Shown: positions 33,201 through 42,397 of the stretch, piece by piece
How positions within the stretch are numbered: position 1 is the stretch's first letter
Layout of the letters: each line of letters begins with the position of its first letter
Assembly (NCBI RefSeq): GCF_900156745.1
Contig: NZ_LT707065.1
Span: 1,736,001 to 1,800,000 of the forward strand
Origin: Achromobacter sp. MFA1 R4
GTDB taxonomy: Bacteria > Pseudomonadota > Gammaproteobacteria > Burkholderiales > Burkholderiaceae_B
Direction of reading: 5' to 3'
DNA: 64,000 bases
Notes under the pieces: model-generated
Told to the model about the DNA's origin: nothing
Database searches by the model: none
The model's input: only the letters and a program-made list of their open reading frames with translations
Program-made: the position numbers and the translations under genes

Positions 33201-33679
33201 AACTTCATTCCTCCGGATTAATCGAGCTTCCTTTCACACATTACCGATATGTTTAAAAAGTATCGGCAAGTAATAATGCAGCCGGCGTGAATTTAGGGTC
33301 AGCTCTCGAAAAAAGGAGGCAATGTATAACGATTTTTTTTGCGTCCCTAATAATAAAAGGGGATATATCGCGTTAATTATTCAAATAGGTCTACGGCATA
33401 CATCCCATATATCTAGAACGGCGGCTGAAAGCGACGCAGGCACTACATATAGCCCGCAGATAGATACCATCCACACGGCGGGATAATGCGATTCAGATAC
33501 CATCCGCGCGCAACTCCGGGTTATTTAGTGTCACGCCAATCAAACGTTATTCAGAAACAAAAAGACACGTCGAGCCCGCGGAATTACCGTTCGCTCATTA
33601 ATGGTTTCAATATGCCGGCCAGGCGTTTACGGATATACGGCCGCAAGCGCCATGGCTTTCGGCCGTCCTGGCCGCCCCT
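33201..33679. other. AT-rich intergenic region upstream of the autotransporter
   Basis: This 479-bp stretch has visibly lower GC than its surroundings (for example TTAATTATTCAAATAG near 33375) and holds no recognised gene. It contains the autotransporter ribosome-binding site (GGAGG), several A/T runs and a pair of 11-bp direct repeats. It also holds a 54-codon open frame (33322-33486, +) whose ATG lies only 2 bases after AAGGAGG. That frame matches nothing I know and may be chance. Confidence 0.7.
33462..33505. repeat. Two 11-bp direct repeats AGATACCATCC
   Basis: AGATACCATCC occurs at 33462-33472 and again at 33495-33505. The 33-bp offset is about three helical turns, so both copies would face the same side of the DNA. 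They lie ~270 bp upstream of the autotransporter start. They may be a binding site, for example for the nearby OmpR-type regulator; this is inferred from spacing only. Confidence 0.55.
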
Positions 33680-34408
33680 TCAATCCAGCGCCGGCCAGTC
33701 GAAGCCCAGCAGCGCATCCACCCGCATCACGCCATCCAGCGTCATGGGCGTCGCCGCCACGGCCTGCAGATCGTGCAAGCCTGCCTCGACGATCGTGCGC
33801 CGCAGTTCGCTTTCCGGCGCGCCCGCGACCGCCAGCACCGCGGGAATCGCCAACGATGCCGACAGGGCATCGCGCAACACCGTGGAAAAATTCGATGCGG
33901 TGTCGTCGGTGCTGGTCACGGCCAGCAGATTGCGCTGCGCGAACTTGCGCGTCTCACCCCACGCGTGTACCGCCTTGTAGCCATCTTCCCGCGTCCACTC
34001 CAGCACCGACAGCGCGCGCACCAGGCTTTGCACGGCGGCGTCCCACGGCTTGTCCGCCGCCATGACCCACACGCCCCGGCGGACCGCCGGCATCTGGCCG
34101 ACGCGTCCCCGGCACAGCGCCAATGACGGCTGGCCTTGCGAACGCGCCTGGCGCAAGGCTTCCACCGGCCCGGCCGTGTTCCAGACCGCGCGTCCGCTGC
34201 CCGCCAGCGCCGAGAAATCGACCAGATGCAGTGACAGCGCGCCCGACGGCGCCGCGCCATCCTTGTGCCAGTCGATGCCCGGCAGCGCGTGCGCCAGGCG
34301 CGTGGCCAGCGCCGCCACCCCCTCCGCGGGGACGCCCCAGCGTTCCAGGGAAATGGCCGGCCGCGTCAAGGCGCCACAGGTCTCGCGGCGAGAAATCGAT
34401 TGGGTCAC
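33680..34408 (-). CDS. Hypothetical protein, 242 aa, downstream of two-component system
   Basis: I do not recognise the family. The start is the GTG at 34408, preceded by AAGAGGAG at 5-base spacing; the longer open frame lacks such a site. The protein looks soluble, with no signal peptide or TM. It has a central LSLHLVDFSALAGSG stretch, a Trp-containing middle part (GVWVMAADKPWDAAVQSLVR) and the C-terminal ending LGFDWPALD. It lies between a two-component system and an autotransporter, all on the same strand. A perfect palindrome lies 41-64 bp upstream of the start and may control it. Confidence 0.7.
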   Translation of the reverse strand: MTQSISRRETCGALTRPAISLERWGVPAEGVAALATRLAHALPGIDWHKDGAAPSGALSLHLVDFSALAGSGRAVWNTAGPVEALRQARSQGQPSLALCRGRVGQMPAVRRGVWVMAADKPWDAAVQSLVRALSVLEWTREDGYKAVHAWGETRKFAQRNLLAVTSTDDTASNFSTVLRDALSASLAIPAVLAVAGAPESELRRTIVEAGLHDLQAVAATPMTLDGVMRVDALLGFDWPALD

Positions 34409-34737
34409 TGTTGCTCCTCTTGAATTGGGAACAGACAGTGTGGGATGCGATCGGGACATTCCCTGTCCCGATTCAGCCATGCCGCTAACGACGCACACTG
34501 CCCCGCAAAACAACCTTCCACCACGCCATGCCCTGCACCGCCGGCGTCGCGCACCGCGCCCCCGCAAGGCGCGCCACGGATTGCTTCAGCCAGCCGTTGC
34601 GCTGCGCCAGGCGGCGTATCCGGACCAGGTCCGCCCGGCGCTCCCCGGCCTGCATATAGGCGCGTAGACAGTCGAACGGCGGCGCCTGTCCGATCCCGGG
34701 CTTTTTCGTATTCCTATTCATCCCGCGCGCCTGCCGG
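34409..34737. other. 329-bp gap with palindrome and a possible small ORF
   Basis: The gap separates the histidine kinase stop from the 242-aa gene. It contains the palindrome at 34450-34472 and an open frame of 78 codons on the - strand (34485-34721, beginning MNRNTKKPGIGQAPPFDC). That frame has no good ribosome-binding site and no family I recognise, so it is not called as a gene. Confidence 0.6.
34450..34472. promoter_or_regulatory. Perfect palindrome ATCGGGACA-N5-TGTCCCGAT, candidate operator
   Basis: Two perfect 9-bp arms with a TTCCC centre lie 42-64 bp upstream of the GTG of the 242-aa gene. There is no T-run on either side, so a terminator is unlikely. Symmetry, size and position fit an operator for a dimeric regulator. 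The regulator is unknown. Confidence 0.65.
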
Positions 34738-36120
34738 TCACCCACGCCCGCCAGCAGCGCCGTCCGCGCCCGGCAGCGGAAACGTGACGCAAAAGCACAC
34801 GCCGCGCCCCCCGGCGCCTTCCTCCACCCTGACGCGCGCCTGGTGCGAACGGGCGATCCTGGCCACCAGGGCCAACCCCAGCCCGCTGCCATGGCTGGGC
34901 GCGCCCGGGCCACGGTAGAACGGGTCGAAGATCCGCTCGCGCAGCGATCGCGCAATGCCCGGACCGTCGTCCGCCACCGCCAGCGTGACGTGTGCGGCGC
35001 TCCACTGCAGCCCGACCGTGATCGAACTGTGCTCGCCGCTGTATCGGCCGGCGTTATCCAGCAGATTGCGCACCAGGATGCCCAGCGCATCGACCTGCCC
35101 CAGGATATGGCCCGGCGCGGCGTCCACCGCGACCTGCTGGCCCCGGGGAACGAACGAGGCCTGCATATCCCGCAGGACAACCGCCACCACGGACGCCAGG
35201 TTCACGGGCTCGAGCCGGATATCGTTGCGATCCGTGCGAGCCAGGTCCAGCAGCTGCTCGACGATGCGCGAACTGCGGCGCGTGGTTTGCGCAATCTTCT
35301 TCATCAGCATCTTTGCCTTCACGGGATCGTTGACCCGATACGCCGTGTCCGCATACACCGCCAGCACCGCCAGCGGCGTGCGCAGCTCATGCGCCGCGTC
35401 GCCGATGAATCGCCGTTCGTTTTCGATCAGCGTCGCCACCCGCCGCTGCCGCTCGTTGATCGCGCGGATCAGCGGCTCCACCTCGGCGGGCACGGCCCGC
35501 TCATCGACCGTCACGCCGTCGGACACACTGGCCGCCGCAATGTCCTTGCCCACCAGGCCAAGCTGGCGCGTGGAGCGGCTGACGACCAGCATCGTGATGC
35601 CGCCGATGCCAACGAACATCAGCAGCGTGACGATCGATCCAAACTCGAAGCGGTCCGCAAGCCCTGCGTAGAACGCCCGCGTGGGCGTGCCGGCGACGAT
35701 CTCGAAACGGGCCGACGGGTCCAGCCCGGCATACACGCGCCAGGTATCCCCGTCCATGCTGACGCACGAAAACCCCATCGTGTTCGCCTGCACCATCCGC
35801 GTCCTGGGCGCATCGGACGACGCCAGCACAAGGCGATCCTTGACGCGGTCCCAGACCTGCACCTCGGTCTTGCCGATGCCCTCGCGCAGCAGAACGTCCG
35901 GCAGCGGCATATCCCAGGCAATGTCATGCGTGACCGGCACCATGCCCAGAAAGAACGCCATGCTGTCGACGACCGCACTGAGCTCGTGATCGCGCACGCC
36001 TGACTCGGCCCGCGTCAGGCTGTTCCAGTACAGCCCGAACTGCACCAGCCACGACACCAGCAGCGCGCTGAAGATTCCCAACAGGACCTGCGCCCGCAAC
36101 GAGTTCGTGACCCGCCGCAT
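34738..36120 (-). CDS. Two-component sensor histidine kinase (QseC/PmrB type)
   Basis: This is a 460-residue inner-membrane kinase. TM1 (about residues 10-30) is followed by a ~125-residue periplasmic domain, TM2 (IVTLLMFVGIGGITMLVV), a HAMP-like linker, HisKA with GDAAHELRTPLAVL (phospho-acceptor His244) and an HATPase domain. The ATPase domain has N-box LVRNLLDNAGRYS, G1 DDGPGIA and G2 GSGLGLALV. All catalytic motifs are intact. The 2CSK-like sensor domain and the ATGA overlap with the OmpR-type regulator mark a QseBC/PmrAB-like pair. The signal is unknown. Confidence 0.93.
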   Translation of the reverse strand: MRRVTNSLRAQVLLGIFSALLVSWLVQFGLYWNSLTRAESGVRDHELSAVVDSMAFFLGMVPVTHDIAWDMPLPDVLLREGIGKTEVQVWDRVKDRLVLASSDAPRTRMVQANTMGFSCVSMDGDTWRVYAGLDPSARFEIVAGTPTRAFYAGLADRFEFGSIVTLLMFVGIGGITMLVVSRSTRQLGLVGKDIAAASVSDGVTVDERAVPAEVEPLIRAINERQRRVATLIENERRFIGDAAHELRTPLAVLAVYADTAYRVNDPVKAKMLMKKIAQTTRRSSRIVEQLLDLARTDRNDIRLEPVNLASVVAVVLRDMQASFVPRGQQVAVDAAPGHILGQVDALGILVRNLLDNAGRYSGEHSSITVGLQWSAAHVTLAVADDGPGIARSLRERIFDPFYRGPGAPSHGSGLGLALVARIARSHQARVRVEEGAGGRGVCFCVTFPLPGADGAAGGRG

Positions 36121-36785
36121 CAGGCAAGATGTCGGGCCAGGCGATAGCCCTGGCCATGCACGTTTTCGATGGCGTCCCTGCCCAGCTTCTTCCGGAGGGC
36201 ATGGATGAACACGGCGATGGTATTGCTTTCGCCGGGCCGTTCCGCGCCGTACAGATGCGCGCGCAGTTCCTCCGTCGAAACCAGCCGGTCGGGATTGCGC
36301 AACAGCAACTCCAACGTGCGGAACTCCTGCTCCGACAAATGGGTGGGGACATTGCTGACGAACGCTTCGCGCCGGCCCAGGTCCAGCCTCACGTGGCGCC
36401 AGGCGAGCACCTTGTCGCCCGACACGCCGCTGCGCCTGAGCAAGGCGCGCATGCGGGCAAAGAGCTCGGCGGGCTCGAAGGGCTTGATGACGTAATCGTC
36501 GGCGCCAAGGTCCAGGCCCTTGATGCGGTCGCTCAGCGCATCGCGCGCAGTGACCAGGATCACCGGCACCTCGTCGCCGCGCCTGCGCAGGAATCGCAGC
36601 ACGTCCAGGCCCGATCCGCGATGCAGCCCGATGTCGAGCAACACGATCGAAAAGCCATGCTGCAGCAGCAGTACCTTGGCGGCCTCCACGTCCTGCACGA
36701 GCGTCACCGAGAAATCCAGTTCCTCGAGGGCCAGCGTCAACGCGTCGGCGAACATCGCATCGTCCTCGACCAACAGAACCTGCAT
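36120..36785 (-). CDS. OmpR-family response regulator
   Basis: This 221-residue protein has a receiver domain with acidic pocket E7-D8-D9, phospho-acceptor Asp51 (LLDIGL), switch Thr in LVTARD and Lys in VIKPFE. A C-terminal winged-helix trans_reg domain follows (LSEQEFRTLELLLRNPDRLV; NTIAVFIHALRKKLG; VHGQGYRLA). It is translationally coupled to the kinase (4-bp overlap). The family binds direct repeats, and candidates exist upstream of the nearby autotransporter. Confidence 0.95.
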   Translation of the reverse strand: MQVLLVEDDAMFADALTLALEELDFSVTLVQDVEAAKVLLLQHGFSIVLLDIGLHRGSGLDVLRFLRRRGDEVPVILVTARDALSDRIKGLDLGADDYVIKPFEPAELFARMRALLRRSGVSGDKVLAWRHVRLDLGRREAFVSNVPTHLSEQEFRTLELLLRNPDRLVSTEELRAHLYGAERPGESNTIAVFIHALRKKLGRDAIENVHGQGYRLARHLA

Positions 36786-36869
36786 GTCAGCTATTCCCCC
36801 GTGTGCTTGGCATACCCAAGAGCGGCACCCTCGCCGCTCCTGGCCGCATCATAAAGTCTGCGCCCCGGC

Positions 36870-38510
36870 TCAGGAATGCGCCGGCGCCGCCAGCACCAGG
36901 CGTTCGTAACGCGCTTCGGGCAGGGGCGCAGCCGCCCGCCGCTCCGTCTTGAACCGCGCCACCGCTTGCAGCAGCTCTTTCGCCTGTGTCGCCATCGCGC
37001 TCGCGGCGGCGGCCGATTCCTCGACAAGCGCTGCATTCTGTTGCGTCATCGTATCCATCTGCGACACGGCCACGTTCACCTGCTCGATGCCGCTGGTCTG
37101 CTCCGCCGACGCCGACGCGATCTCCACCGTCACCTCCTTCAGCCGCGCCACCGCGTCCAGCACCTTCTGCATCTGCTCGCCCGCCTGCGCCGCCATAGAC
37201 TCTCCGCCCTGCACGGCGCGCTGCGAGTTCTCGATCAGCCCCTTGATCTCCTTGGCCGCCGTCGCGCTGCGCTGCGCCAGCGCGCGCACCTCCGTCGCCA
37301 CCACCGCGAAACCGCGGCCCTGCTCGCCGGCGCGCGCGGCCTCCACGGCGGCGTTCAGCGCCAGAATGTTCGTCTGGAACGCGATGCTGTCGATCACCGA
37401 CACGATCTCGCCCACACGCTGCGCATCGGTCGAGATCGCGCCAATGGCATCGACCACCTGCCCCACCACGCGGCCCGCCTCAACTGTGAGCTGGCTGCAA
37501 TCCACGGCCAGCGTGCTGCCGCTCGCCGCATTGTCCTGGTTCATCCGCACCGTCGAGGTCATCTCCTCGATGCTGGCGGCCGTCTGCTCCAGCGACGCGG
37601 CCTGTTCCTCGGTGCGTTGGGACAGGTCGGCATTGCCTTCGGCAATCTGCGCGGAGGCCGTCGAAATGGACTCGGCGGCGCTGACGATCGTGCCGACGGT
37701 CGCCGAAAGCTGCATGCGCATCGTCTCCAGCGAATACATCAGGCTGGACCGGTCCCGGCCATCGAGCTTGAGCGCCGTCGTTAGATCGCCGCTCGCGATC
37801 GCGCCGGCCAGCTTCTGCGCATCGGCCGGCTCGCCCCCAAGCTGCCGGAGGATGCTGCGCGTAATGAGCCATGCGGACAGCACACCGGCCAGCACCGCAA
37901 TGGTCATGATCACGATGATCGCGTTCTGCAGCCGCGCCGACGCCAGCGTCGCCTCCTGCGCCGATTCATCGCTGAGCCGGGTCTCCAGATTGGCCAGCGA
38001 CATCAACTGCTCCAGCCAGGCATCCTGCTTGGGACGCAGCTCATTCCTGATGATCCTGGCGGCTTCCTCGGCATCGTTCTGCCGGCCGGCTTCCAGCGCA
38101 CGCAGGTAGATCGGGCTGGCTTCCTGCTGCGCCCGCTGCGCGGCGGCCAGCAGATCGGTCTCCGCAGGCAGCGTGCCCGCGTCCGCGGCGAACATCTTTG
38201 CAAGCCGGTCGCCGGCCTCCCGATACCGGTTTTCCAGGTCCTGCGCGCGGGCCATCTCGCTGGCCACGGCCTGCGAGTCCGTCTGCAGCGCAATGTTGCG
38301 CACCACGATGGCACGGCTCTGGACCAGATCCCGCATGTGCAGCGCCAGCTTCAACTGCTGGTTGTTCACCGACACGATGTCGTACATGGCCTTGTCCATG
38401 GTCTTGACCGCGTACAGGGAAACGGCGCCCAGCGTCGCCAGGGCCACGATAAGCAGGAGAAAACCGATCGCGAGGCGCGACCTCACTTTCATCGATGCAA
38501 AATTCATCAT
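36870..38510 (-). CDS. Methyl-accepting chemotaxis protein
   Basis: This 546-residue receptor has TM1 ([21 protein letters not shown]), a ~155-residue periplasmic four-helix-bundle domain ([20 protein letters not shown]), TM2 ([21 protein letters not shown]), HAMP ([20 protein letters not shown]) and a long signalling coiled coil. The coiled coil has the hairpin [20 protein letters not shown]. The E/Q-rich methylation regions are visible ([17 protein letters not shown]). There is no C-terminal CheR-docking pentapeptide, because it ends APAHS. It is not visibly in an operon with the response regulator 84 bp downstream. The ligand is unknown. Confidence 0.96.
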   Translation of the reverse strand: MMNFASMKVRSRLAIGFLLLIVALATLGAVSLYAVKTMDKAMYDIVSVNNQQLKLALHMRDLVQSRAIVVRNIALQTDSQAVASEMARAQDLENRYREAGDRLAKMFAADAGTLPAETDLLAAAQRAQQEASPIYLRALEAGRQNDAEEAARIIRNELRPKQDAWLEQLMSLANLETRLSDESAQEATLASARLQNAIIVIMTIAVLAGVLSAWLITRSILRQLGGEPADAQKLAGAIASGDLTTALKLDGRDRSSLMYSLETMRMQLSATVGTIVSAAESISTASAQIAEGNADLSQRTEEQAASLEQTAASIEEMTSTVRMNQDNAASGSTLAVDCSQLTVEAGRVVGQVVDAIGAISTDAQRVGEIVSVIDSIAFQTNILALNAAVEAARAGEQGRGFAVVATEVRALAQRSATAAKEIKGLIENSQRAVQGGESMAAQAGEQMQKVLDAVARLKEVTVEIASASAEQTSGIEQVNVAVSQMDTMTQQNAALVEESAAAASAMATQAKELLQAVARFKTERRAAAPLPEARYERLVLAAPAHS

Positions 38511-38631
38511 TCGCCTTTGTTGTTATCGGCAACCGGCTCATGACGATTCGCACCATTGCAGCGCCTCGATCCCGAACGGACCCACGCCGGCTGACGAGCG
38601 CGACTATAAAAGGGCAAGGATTAATGAATCG

Positions 38632-40137
38632 TTAATCCCCGCGGCGGGAAGGGCCAGCACGGGACACGGCGCGCAGCACGCCGGCGAGCTTCCTGACACC
38701 GATCTCCATCTCCCGCGGCGAGTATGCCGCGAAGCCCATCAGGAACCCGGCCCTGTGCGCGTTCGACGCGTGTAGCGCCGACAGGCCCAGCAGATCCACG
38801 CCCGCGCGACGCGCCATCTCGACCGTCTGGCTCTCCGGCAGATCGCGCACGAAGAGACAGGGCAACTGCATGCCGCCAGCCGGCACCCTGGGCTCGACGT
38901 ATTCGCCAAGGTGCTTGCGCACCAGGCGCACCAGCGCGTCTCGACGGCCGGCATAGACTTCCCGCATGGCGCGGACATGGGCGCCGAAGTGCCCGCCTTC
39001 CATGAAGCGCGCCAGGGTCAACTGCGAGATCGTCGCTGTCTGGCCGTCCAACAGCGTGCGGGCCACTGTCATGGGCTCCACGAGTTGCGCAGGCAACACC
39101 ATGTAGGCGATGCGCAGGCCGGGAAAGAGCGATTTGGTGAAGGTGCCGATGTAGAGGGTGCGGTCATGGCGATCCAGGCCCTGCACGCAGGCGGTGGGCT
39201 TGCCGGCATAGTGGAACTCGCTGTCATAGTCGTCCTCGAGAATCCAGGCCTGCTTGCGCTGCGCCCACTCGATCGCCGCCAGCCGTCTGTCCAGGGCCAG
39301 CGTGGCGCCGGTCGGGAATTGGTGCGACGGGGTCATGAACACGGCCTTCGCTCCGCGCCCCAGCGTGTCGAGGCGTTCAACGACCATGCCTTGATCGTCC
39401 AGCGGCACGGGCACGCAGCACAGCCCCGCCCCATCGAAGGCTTTGCGCGCGCCGTGGTAGACCGGGTCCTCGATGCAGATGGCGTCGCCGGCATCCATCA
39501 GGACATTCGCGCAGAGCGTCAGCGCCTGTTGCGAGCTTGTCAGGACCAGCACGCGCTCGGCCGTCGCCTGCGCGCCGCGCTCCAGATTCACGTAATCCGC
39601 GATGGCGCGGCGCAGCCGCTCCATTCCGTTCGGCGCGCTGTGGGCCAAAGCCTGGCTGTCGTACTCCTTCAGCACTTGCCGTTGCAGGCGTTCCCAGGTC
39701 TGCAGGGGAAACCGGCGCGTCTCGGGCACGCCGGGCGCAAAGGGGCGGGGCACGGAGAACTCCCGCAGCCCGCCACTTTGAAAGATCAGGGTTCCACGCC
39801 GGCTCAGCGGCGTGGCATGGCGGTCGCCTGCCGCAACGGCGGGACGCCGCCGTGCCGACGAGGTCGCGCTTTCGGACACGAAACTACCGCTGCCCACGCG
39901 GCGTTCGATGAAGCCTTCCGCATGCAGTTGCGCATAGGCGGCTTCGACGGTGTCGCGCGAGACCTCGAGCGACTTTGCCAAAGCCCGAGACGCGGGCAGC
40001 GGCTTGCCGGCGTCGAGCGCGCCATTGAGGATCAGCTCACGGACCGCGCGCTGAATGCGGGAACGCAAGGGCAAGGCCCGATGCGCCGGGTCGCCCATCC
40101 AGGCCTTCACGGATTCGAGCTGCGCGTGTTTGAACAT
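38632..40137 (-). CDS. MocR/PdxR-type GntR-aminotransferase fusion regulator
   Basis: This is a 501-residue protein from ATG 40137; an in-frame ATG at 40236 adds 33 unlikely residues. The N-terminal GntR winged helix (LRSRIQRAVRELILNGALDA; PASRALAKSLEVSRDTVEAA) is joined to an aminotransferase-fold domain. That domain has LEDDYDSEFHYAG and the PLP-lysine motif TFTKSLFPGLRIAY. MocR regulators sense PLP or amino-compound ligands. It is divergent from a BenE-type transporter, which it may control. A 14-bp tandem duplication covers its start codon. Confidence 0.93.
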   Translation of the reverse strand: MFKHAQLESVKAWMGDPAHRALPLRSRIQRAVRELILNGALDAGKPLPASRALAKSLEVSRDTVEAAYAQLHAEGFIERRVGSGSFVSESATSSARRRPAVAAGDRHATPLSRRGTLIFQSGGLREFSVPRPFAPGVPETRRFPLQTWERLQRQVLKEYDSQALAHSAPNGMERLRRAIADYVNLERGAQATAERVLVLTSSQQALTLCANVLMDAGDAICIEDPVYHGARKAFDGAGLCCVPVPLDDQGMVVERLDTLGRGAKAVFMTPSHQFPTGATLALDRRLAAIEWAQRKQAWILEDDYDSEFHYAGKPTACVQGLDRHDRTLYIGTFTKSLFPGLRIAYMVLPAQLVEPMTVARTLLDGQTATISQLTLARFMEGGHFGAHVRAMREVYAGRRDALVRLVRKHLGEYVEPRVPAGGMQLPCLFVRDLPESQTVEMARRAGVDLLGLSALHASNAHRAGFLMGFAAYSPREMEIGVRKLAGVLRAVSRAGPSRRGD

Positions 40138-40155
40138 GGAAGTTTGAACATGGAA
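40128..40155. repeat. 14-bp tandem duplication over the MocR start codon
   Basis: GTTTGAACATGGAA occurs twice in direct tandem (40128-40141 and 40142-40155). On the - strand each copy carries CCATGTTC, so the start codon is duplicated. Because 14 is not a multiple of 3, the second ATG is out of frame with the gene. Confidence 0.85.
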
Positions 40156-40308
40156 AGTCGTCTCCGGCGCGCCGCGCCCCCGCGACCCGCCTCCAAGAAT
40201 TGGTCTGCCTACATCTGCCAAAGTGGCGGGGCGCATCAGGCCATTCTAGTTCTATAAACAGGGCCTGCAACACCGTGCCAGAACCCTTCCCGGAGGTCCC
40301 GTCAAACC

Positions 40309-41562
40309 ATGCCGCCCAACATCCCTTCCCGTTCAATACGATTGCGCGACATCGCCCACCCCGCTGTCGCCGGACTGATCTCCGTCATCGTCAACTACGG
40401 CGGCACGTTCATCCTGATCTTCCAGGCCGCGAAAGTGGCGGGCCTGAGTCCGGCGCTCACGGCGTCGTGGGTCTGGTCGATCTCCATCGGCGTGGGCATC
40501 ACCGGCATCGTGCTCAGCTGGGCCAGCCGGGAGCCCATCATCACGGCCTGGTCCACGCCGGCGGCGGCCTTCCTCGTCACGGCCCTGGCGAGCACACCCT
40601 ACGCCGAGGCGGTCGGGGCGTATCTGGTTTCCGCTGCCGCCTTCGTCGTGCTGGGTCTTTCCGGCTGCTTCGAGCGCGTCATCCGGCTGGTCCCGCCCGG
40701 CGTGGCCGCCGGGCTGCTGGCGGGCATTCTGCTTCAGTTCGGCATCGGCGCCTTTGGCGGTCTGAGCGTCGATCCGGTGCTGGCCGGCCTGCTGATCATC
40801 GCCTATGTGATGCTCAAGCGATTCACGGCGCGCTATGCCGTGGTCGGCATCCTGTTGCTGGGGCTGTCCTTCCTGCTGCTTCAGGAACGCGTGGATCTCG
40901 CGAGCCTGCAACTGCAGCTCGCCAAACCCGTCTTCACGATGCCCGCCTTCTCGTTGAACGCACTGCTGAGCGTCGCGCTGCCGCTCTTTCTCATCACGCT
41001 CACCGGCCAGTACATGCCCGGCATGCTCGTGCTGCGCAATGACGGCTTCAAGACCAGCGCCAATCCCATCATCACCGTCACGGGCCTGGGTTCGCTCCTC
41101 ATGGCGCCCTTCGGATCGCACGCCTTCAACGTGGCGGCAATCACCGCCGCCATCTGCACCGGCCGGGAAGCCCACGAAGACCCGTCCAAACGCTGGATCG
41201 CCGGCATCGCCGCAGGCCTTTTCTACATTCTGGTGGGCGCATTCGGCGTCACGCTGGCCGCCGTGTTCATGGCCTTTCCCGCGACCTTCATCACCACCTT
41301 GGCGGGTTTGGCCCTGCTGGGCACGATAGGCGGCAGCCTGGCCCTGGCCATGACGGACGCGAAAACGCGCGAGGCCTCCCTGATCACGTTCCTGGCCGCC
41401 GCGGCCAACGTGAAGCTGTTGGGCATCGGCGGCGCGTTCTGGGGTTTACTGATCGGATTGGCGGCCCATGCGGTGCTGCATGGGGGATTTTCGCGGCAAT
41501 CGGGGAAGGGCGCATCCCGCATCACAGGGACGACCGCGCTCAAGAAGGAAGGGGTGGGCTGA
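40309..41562 (+). CDS. benE: BenE-family benzoate/H+ symporter-like transporter
   Basis: This 417-residue membrane protein has about 11-12 TMs. Family motifs include SREPIITAWSTPAAAFLVTAL and LTGQYMPGMLVLRNDGF, and the pore-helix region PFGSHAFNVAAITAAICTGREAHEDP is characteristic of BenE/YdcO. The known member imports benzoate by proton symport. No benzoate degradation genes are adjacent, so the substrate here is not proven. It is divergent from the MocR-type regulator and convergent with an IclR gene whose stop is 10 bp away. Confidence 0.9.
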   Translation: MPPNIPSRSIRLRDIAHPAVAGLISVIVNYGGTFILIFQAAKVAGLSPALTASWVWSISIGVGITGIVLSWASREPIITAWSTPAAAFLVTALASTPYAEAVGAYLVSAAAFVVLGLSGCFERVIRLVPPGVAAGLLAGILLQFGIGAFGGLSVDPVLAGLLIIAYVMLKRFTARYAVVGILLLGLSFLLLQERVDLASLQLQLAKPVFTMPAFSLNALLSVALPLFLITLTGQYMPGMLVLRNDGFKTSANPIITVTGLGSLLMAPFGSHAFNVAAITAAICTGREAHEDPSKRWIAGIAAGLFYILVGAFGVTLAAVFMAFPATFITTLAGLALLGTIGGSLALAMTDAKTREASLITFLAAAANVKLLGIGGAFWGLLIGLAAHAVLHGGFSRQSGKGASRITGTTALKKEGVG

Positions 41563-41572
41563 CTCCAAAAAA

Positions 41573-42397
41573 CTAGACGGCTCGATACTGCGCTTCAATT
41601 TTTAGCTTCGTTTCGATGAGAAGCGGCCGAATATCCGAAAGAAACAGCTCGGAATTAATGGTGCTGACCGGCGCCGCCACATTAATCACGGCTGGCGGCA
41701 GGCTGCCTCCCAGATTTAGCGGTACGGCTATTCCGTTGATTTCTTTTTTCCACTGCCCGAAGGACGTGACACACCCCCATTGCTGCATCTCCGCTGCGGC
41801 AAGCTCAAGTGCCCGGTCGATGTGGGAACCGCTCGCAGGATCAAGACGCTGCATGCGTGCCAGTAACGACGACCTCTCTGTCTTCTCCATGATCAGCAAA
41901 TGTGCCAGGCCCATGGCTGTTGTCGCGAGCGGCAGGCGAGAGCCGATTCCCAGGTTGAGGGTGACCGCTGTCGACTGGCTGCGCCGGGTGTCGACATACA
42001 GCACGGAAAACTCCTCCCGGATACCCACGGCGACCATGGCCCTGGCTTCATTGGCCAACTGCTGCAAGAGCTCTCCGCTCGCATCCCGGAAATCGAGCCG
42101 GCCCAGCATCGTACGGCCTAGAGTAAGCGTCGCCAGGCCGAGTCGATATCGACCGTACTCCTCGACCTGATGGAGAAATCCGACGCGCGTGAGCGTATGC
42201 GTCAGCCGGACAACTGTGGAACGGGGCAAATCACAGCGCTGCGCGAGGTCAGCGTTGCTCAGCCGCTCTTCGCCTGATCGAAATGCCTGCAATACCTTGA
42301 GCCCTCGGGCCAGGGCGGTGACAAAGTCCCTGTCGTTGGCGTCGCCCGACCCTGCCTGATCGAACAGCGCCCCCCCCTCAAGCTCCTGTTTCCCCAT
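41573..42397 (-). CDS. IclR-family transcriptional regulator
   Basis: This 274-residue protein has an N-terminal winged HTH (TALARGLKVLQAFRSGEERL; NADLAQRCDLPRSTVVRLTH; YRLGLATLTLG) and a C-terminal effector domain (VGIREEFSVLYVDTRRSQST; LPLATTAMGLAHL; INGIAVPLNLGG). It is the last gene of the catabolic operon, overlapping the CoA ligase by 20 bp. It probably senses an aromatic or short-chain acid pathway intermediate and regulates the operon. A TetR gene at the other end makes this a doubly regulated cluster. Confidence 0.93.
   Translation of the reverse strand: MGKQELEGGALFDQAGSGDANDRDFVTALARGLKVLQAFRSGEERLSNADLAQRCDLPRSTVVRLTHTLTRVGFLHQVEEYGRYRLGLATLTLGRTMLGRLDFRDASGELLQQLANEARAMVAVGIREEFSVLYVDTRRSQSTAVTLNLGIGSRLPLATTAMGLAHLLIMEKTERSSLLARMQRLDPASGSHIDRALELAAAEMQQWGCVTSFGQWKKEINGIAVPLNLGGSLPPAVINVAAPVSTINSELFLSDIRPLLIETKLKIEAQYRAV

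Noticed and set aside
33486..33980. 164-codon + strand frame overlapping the 242-aa gene
   Set aside because: It runs antisense into the better supported - strand gene and has no ribosome-binding site.
34485..34721. 78-codon - strand frame between the histidine kinase and the 242-aa gene
   Set aside because: No ribosome-binding site or family resemblance; kept only as a note in the gap entry.
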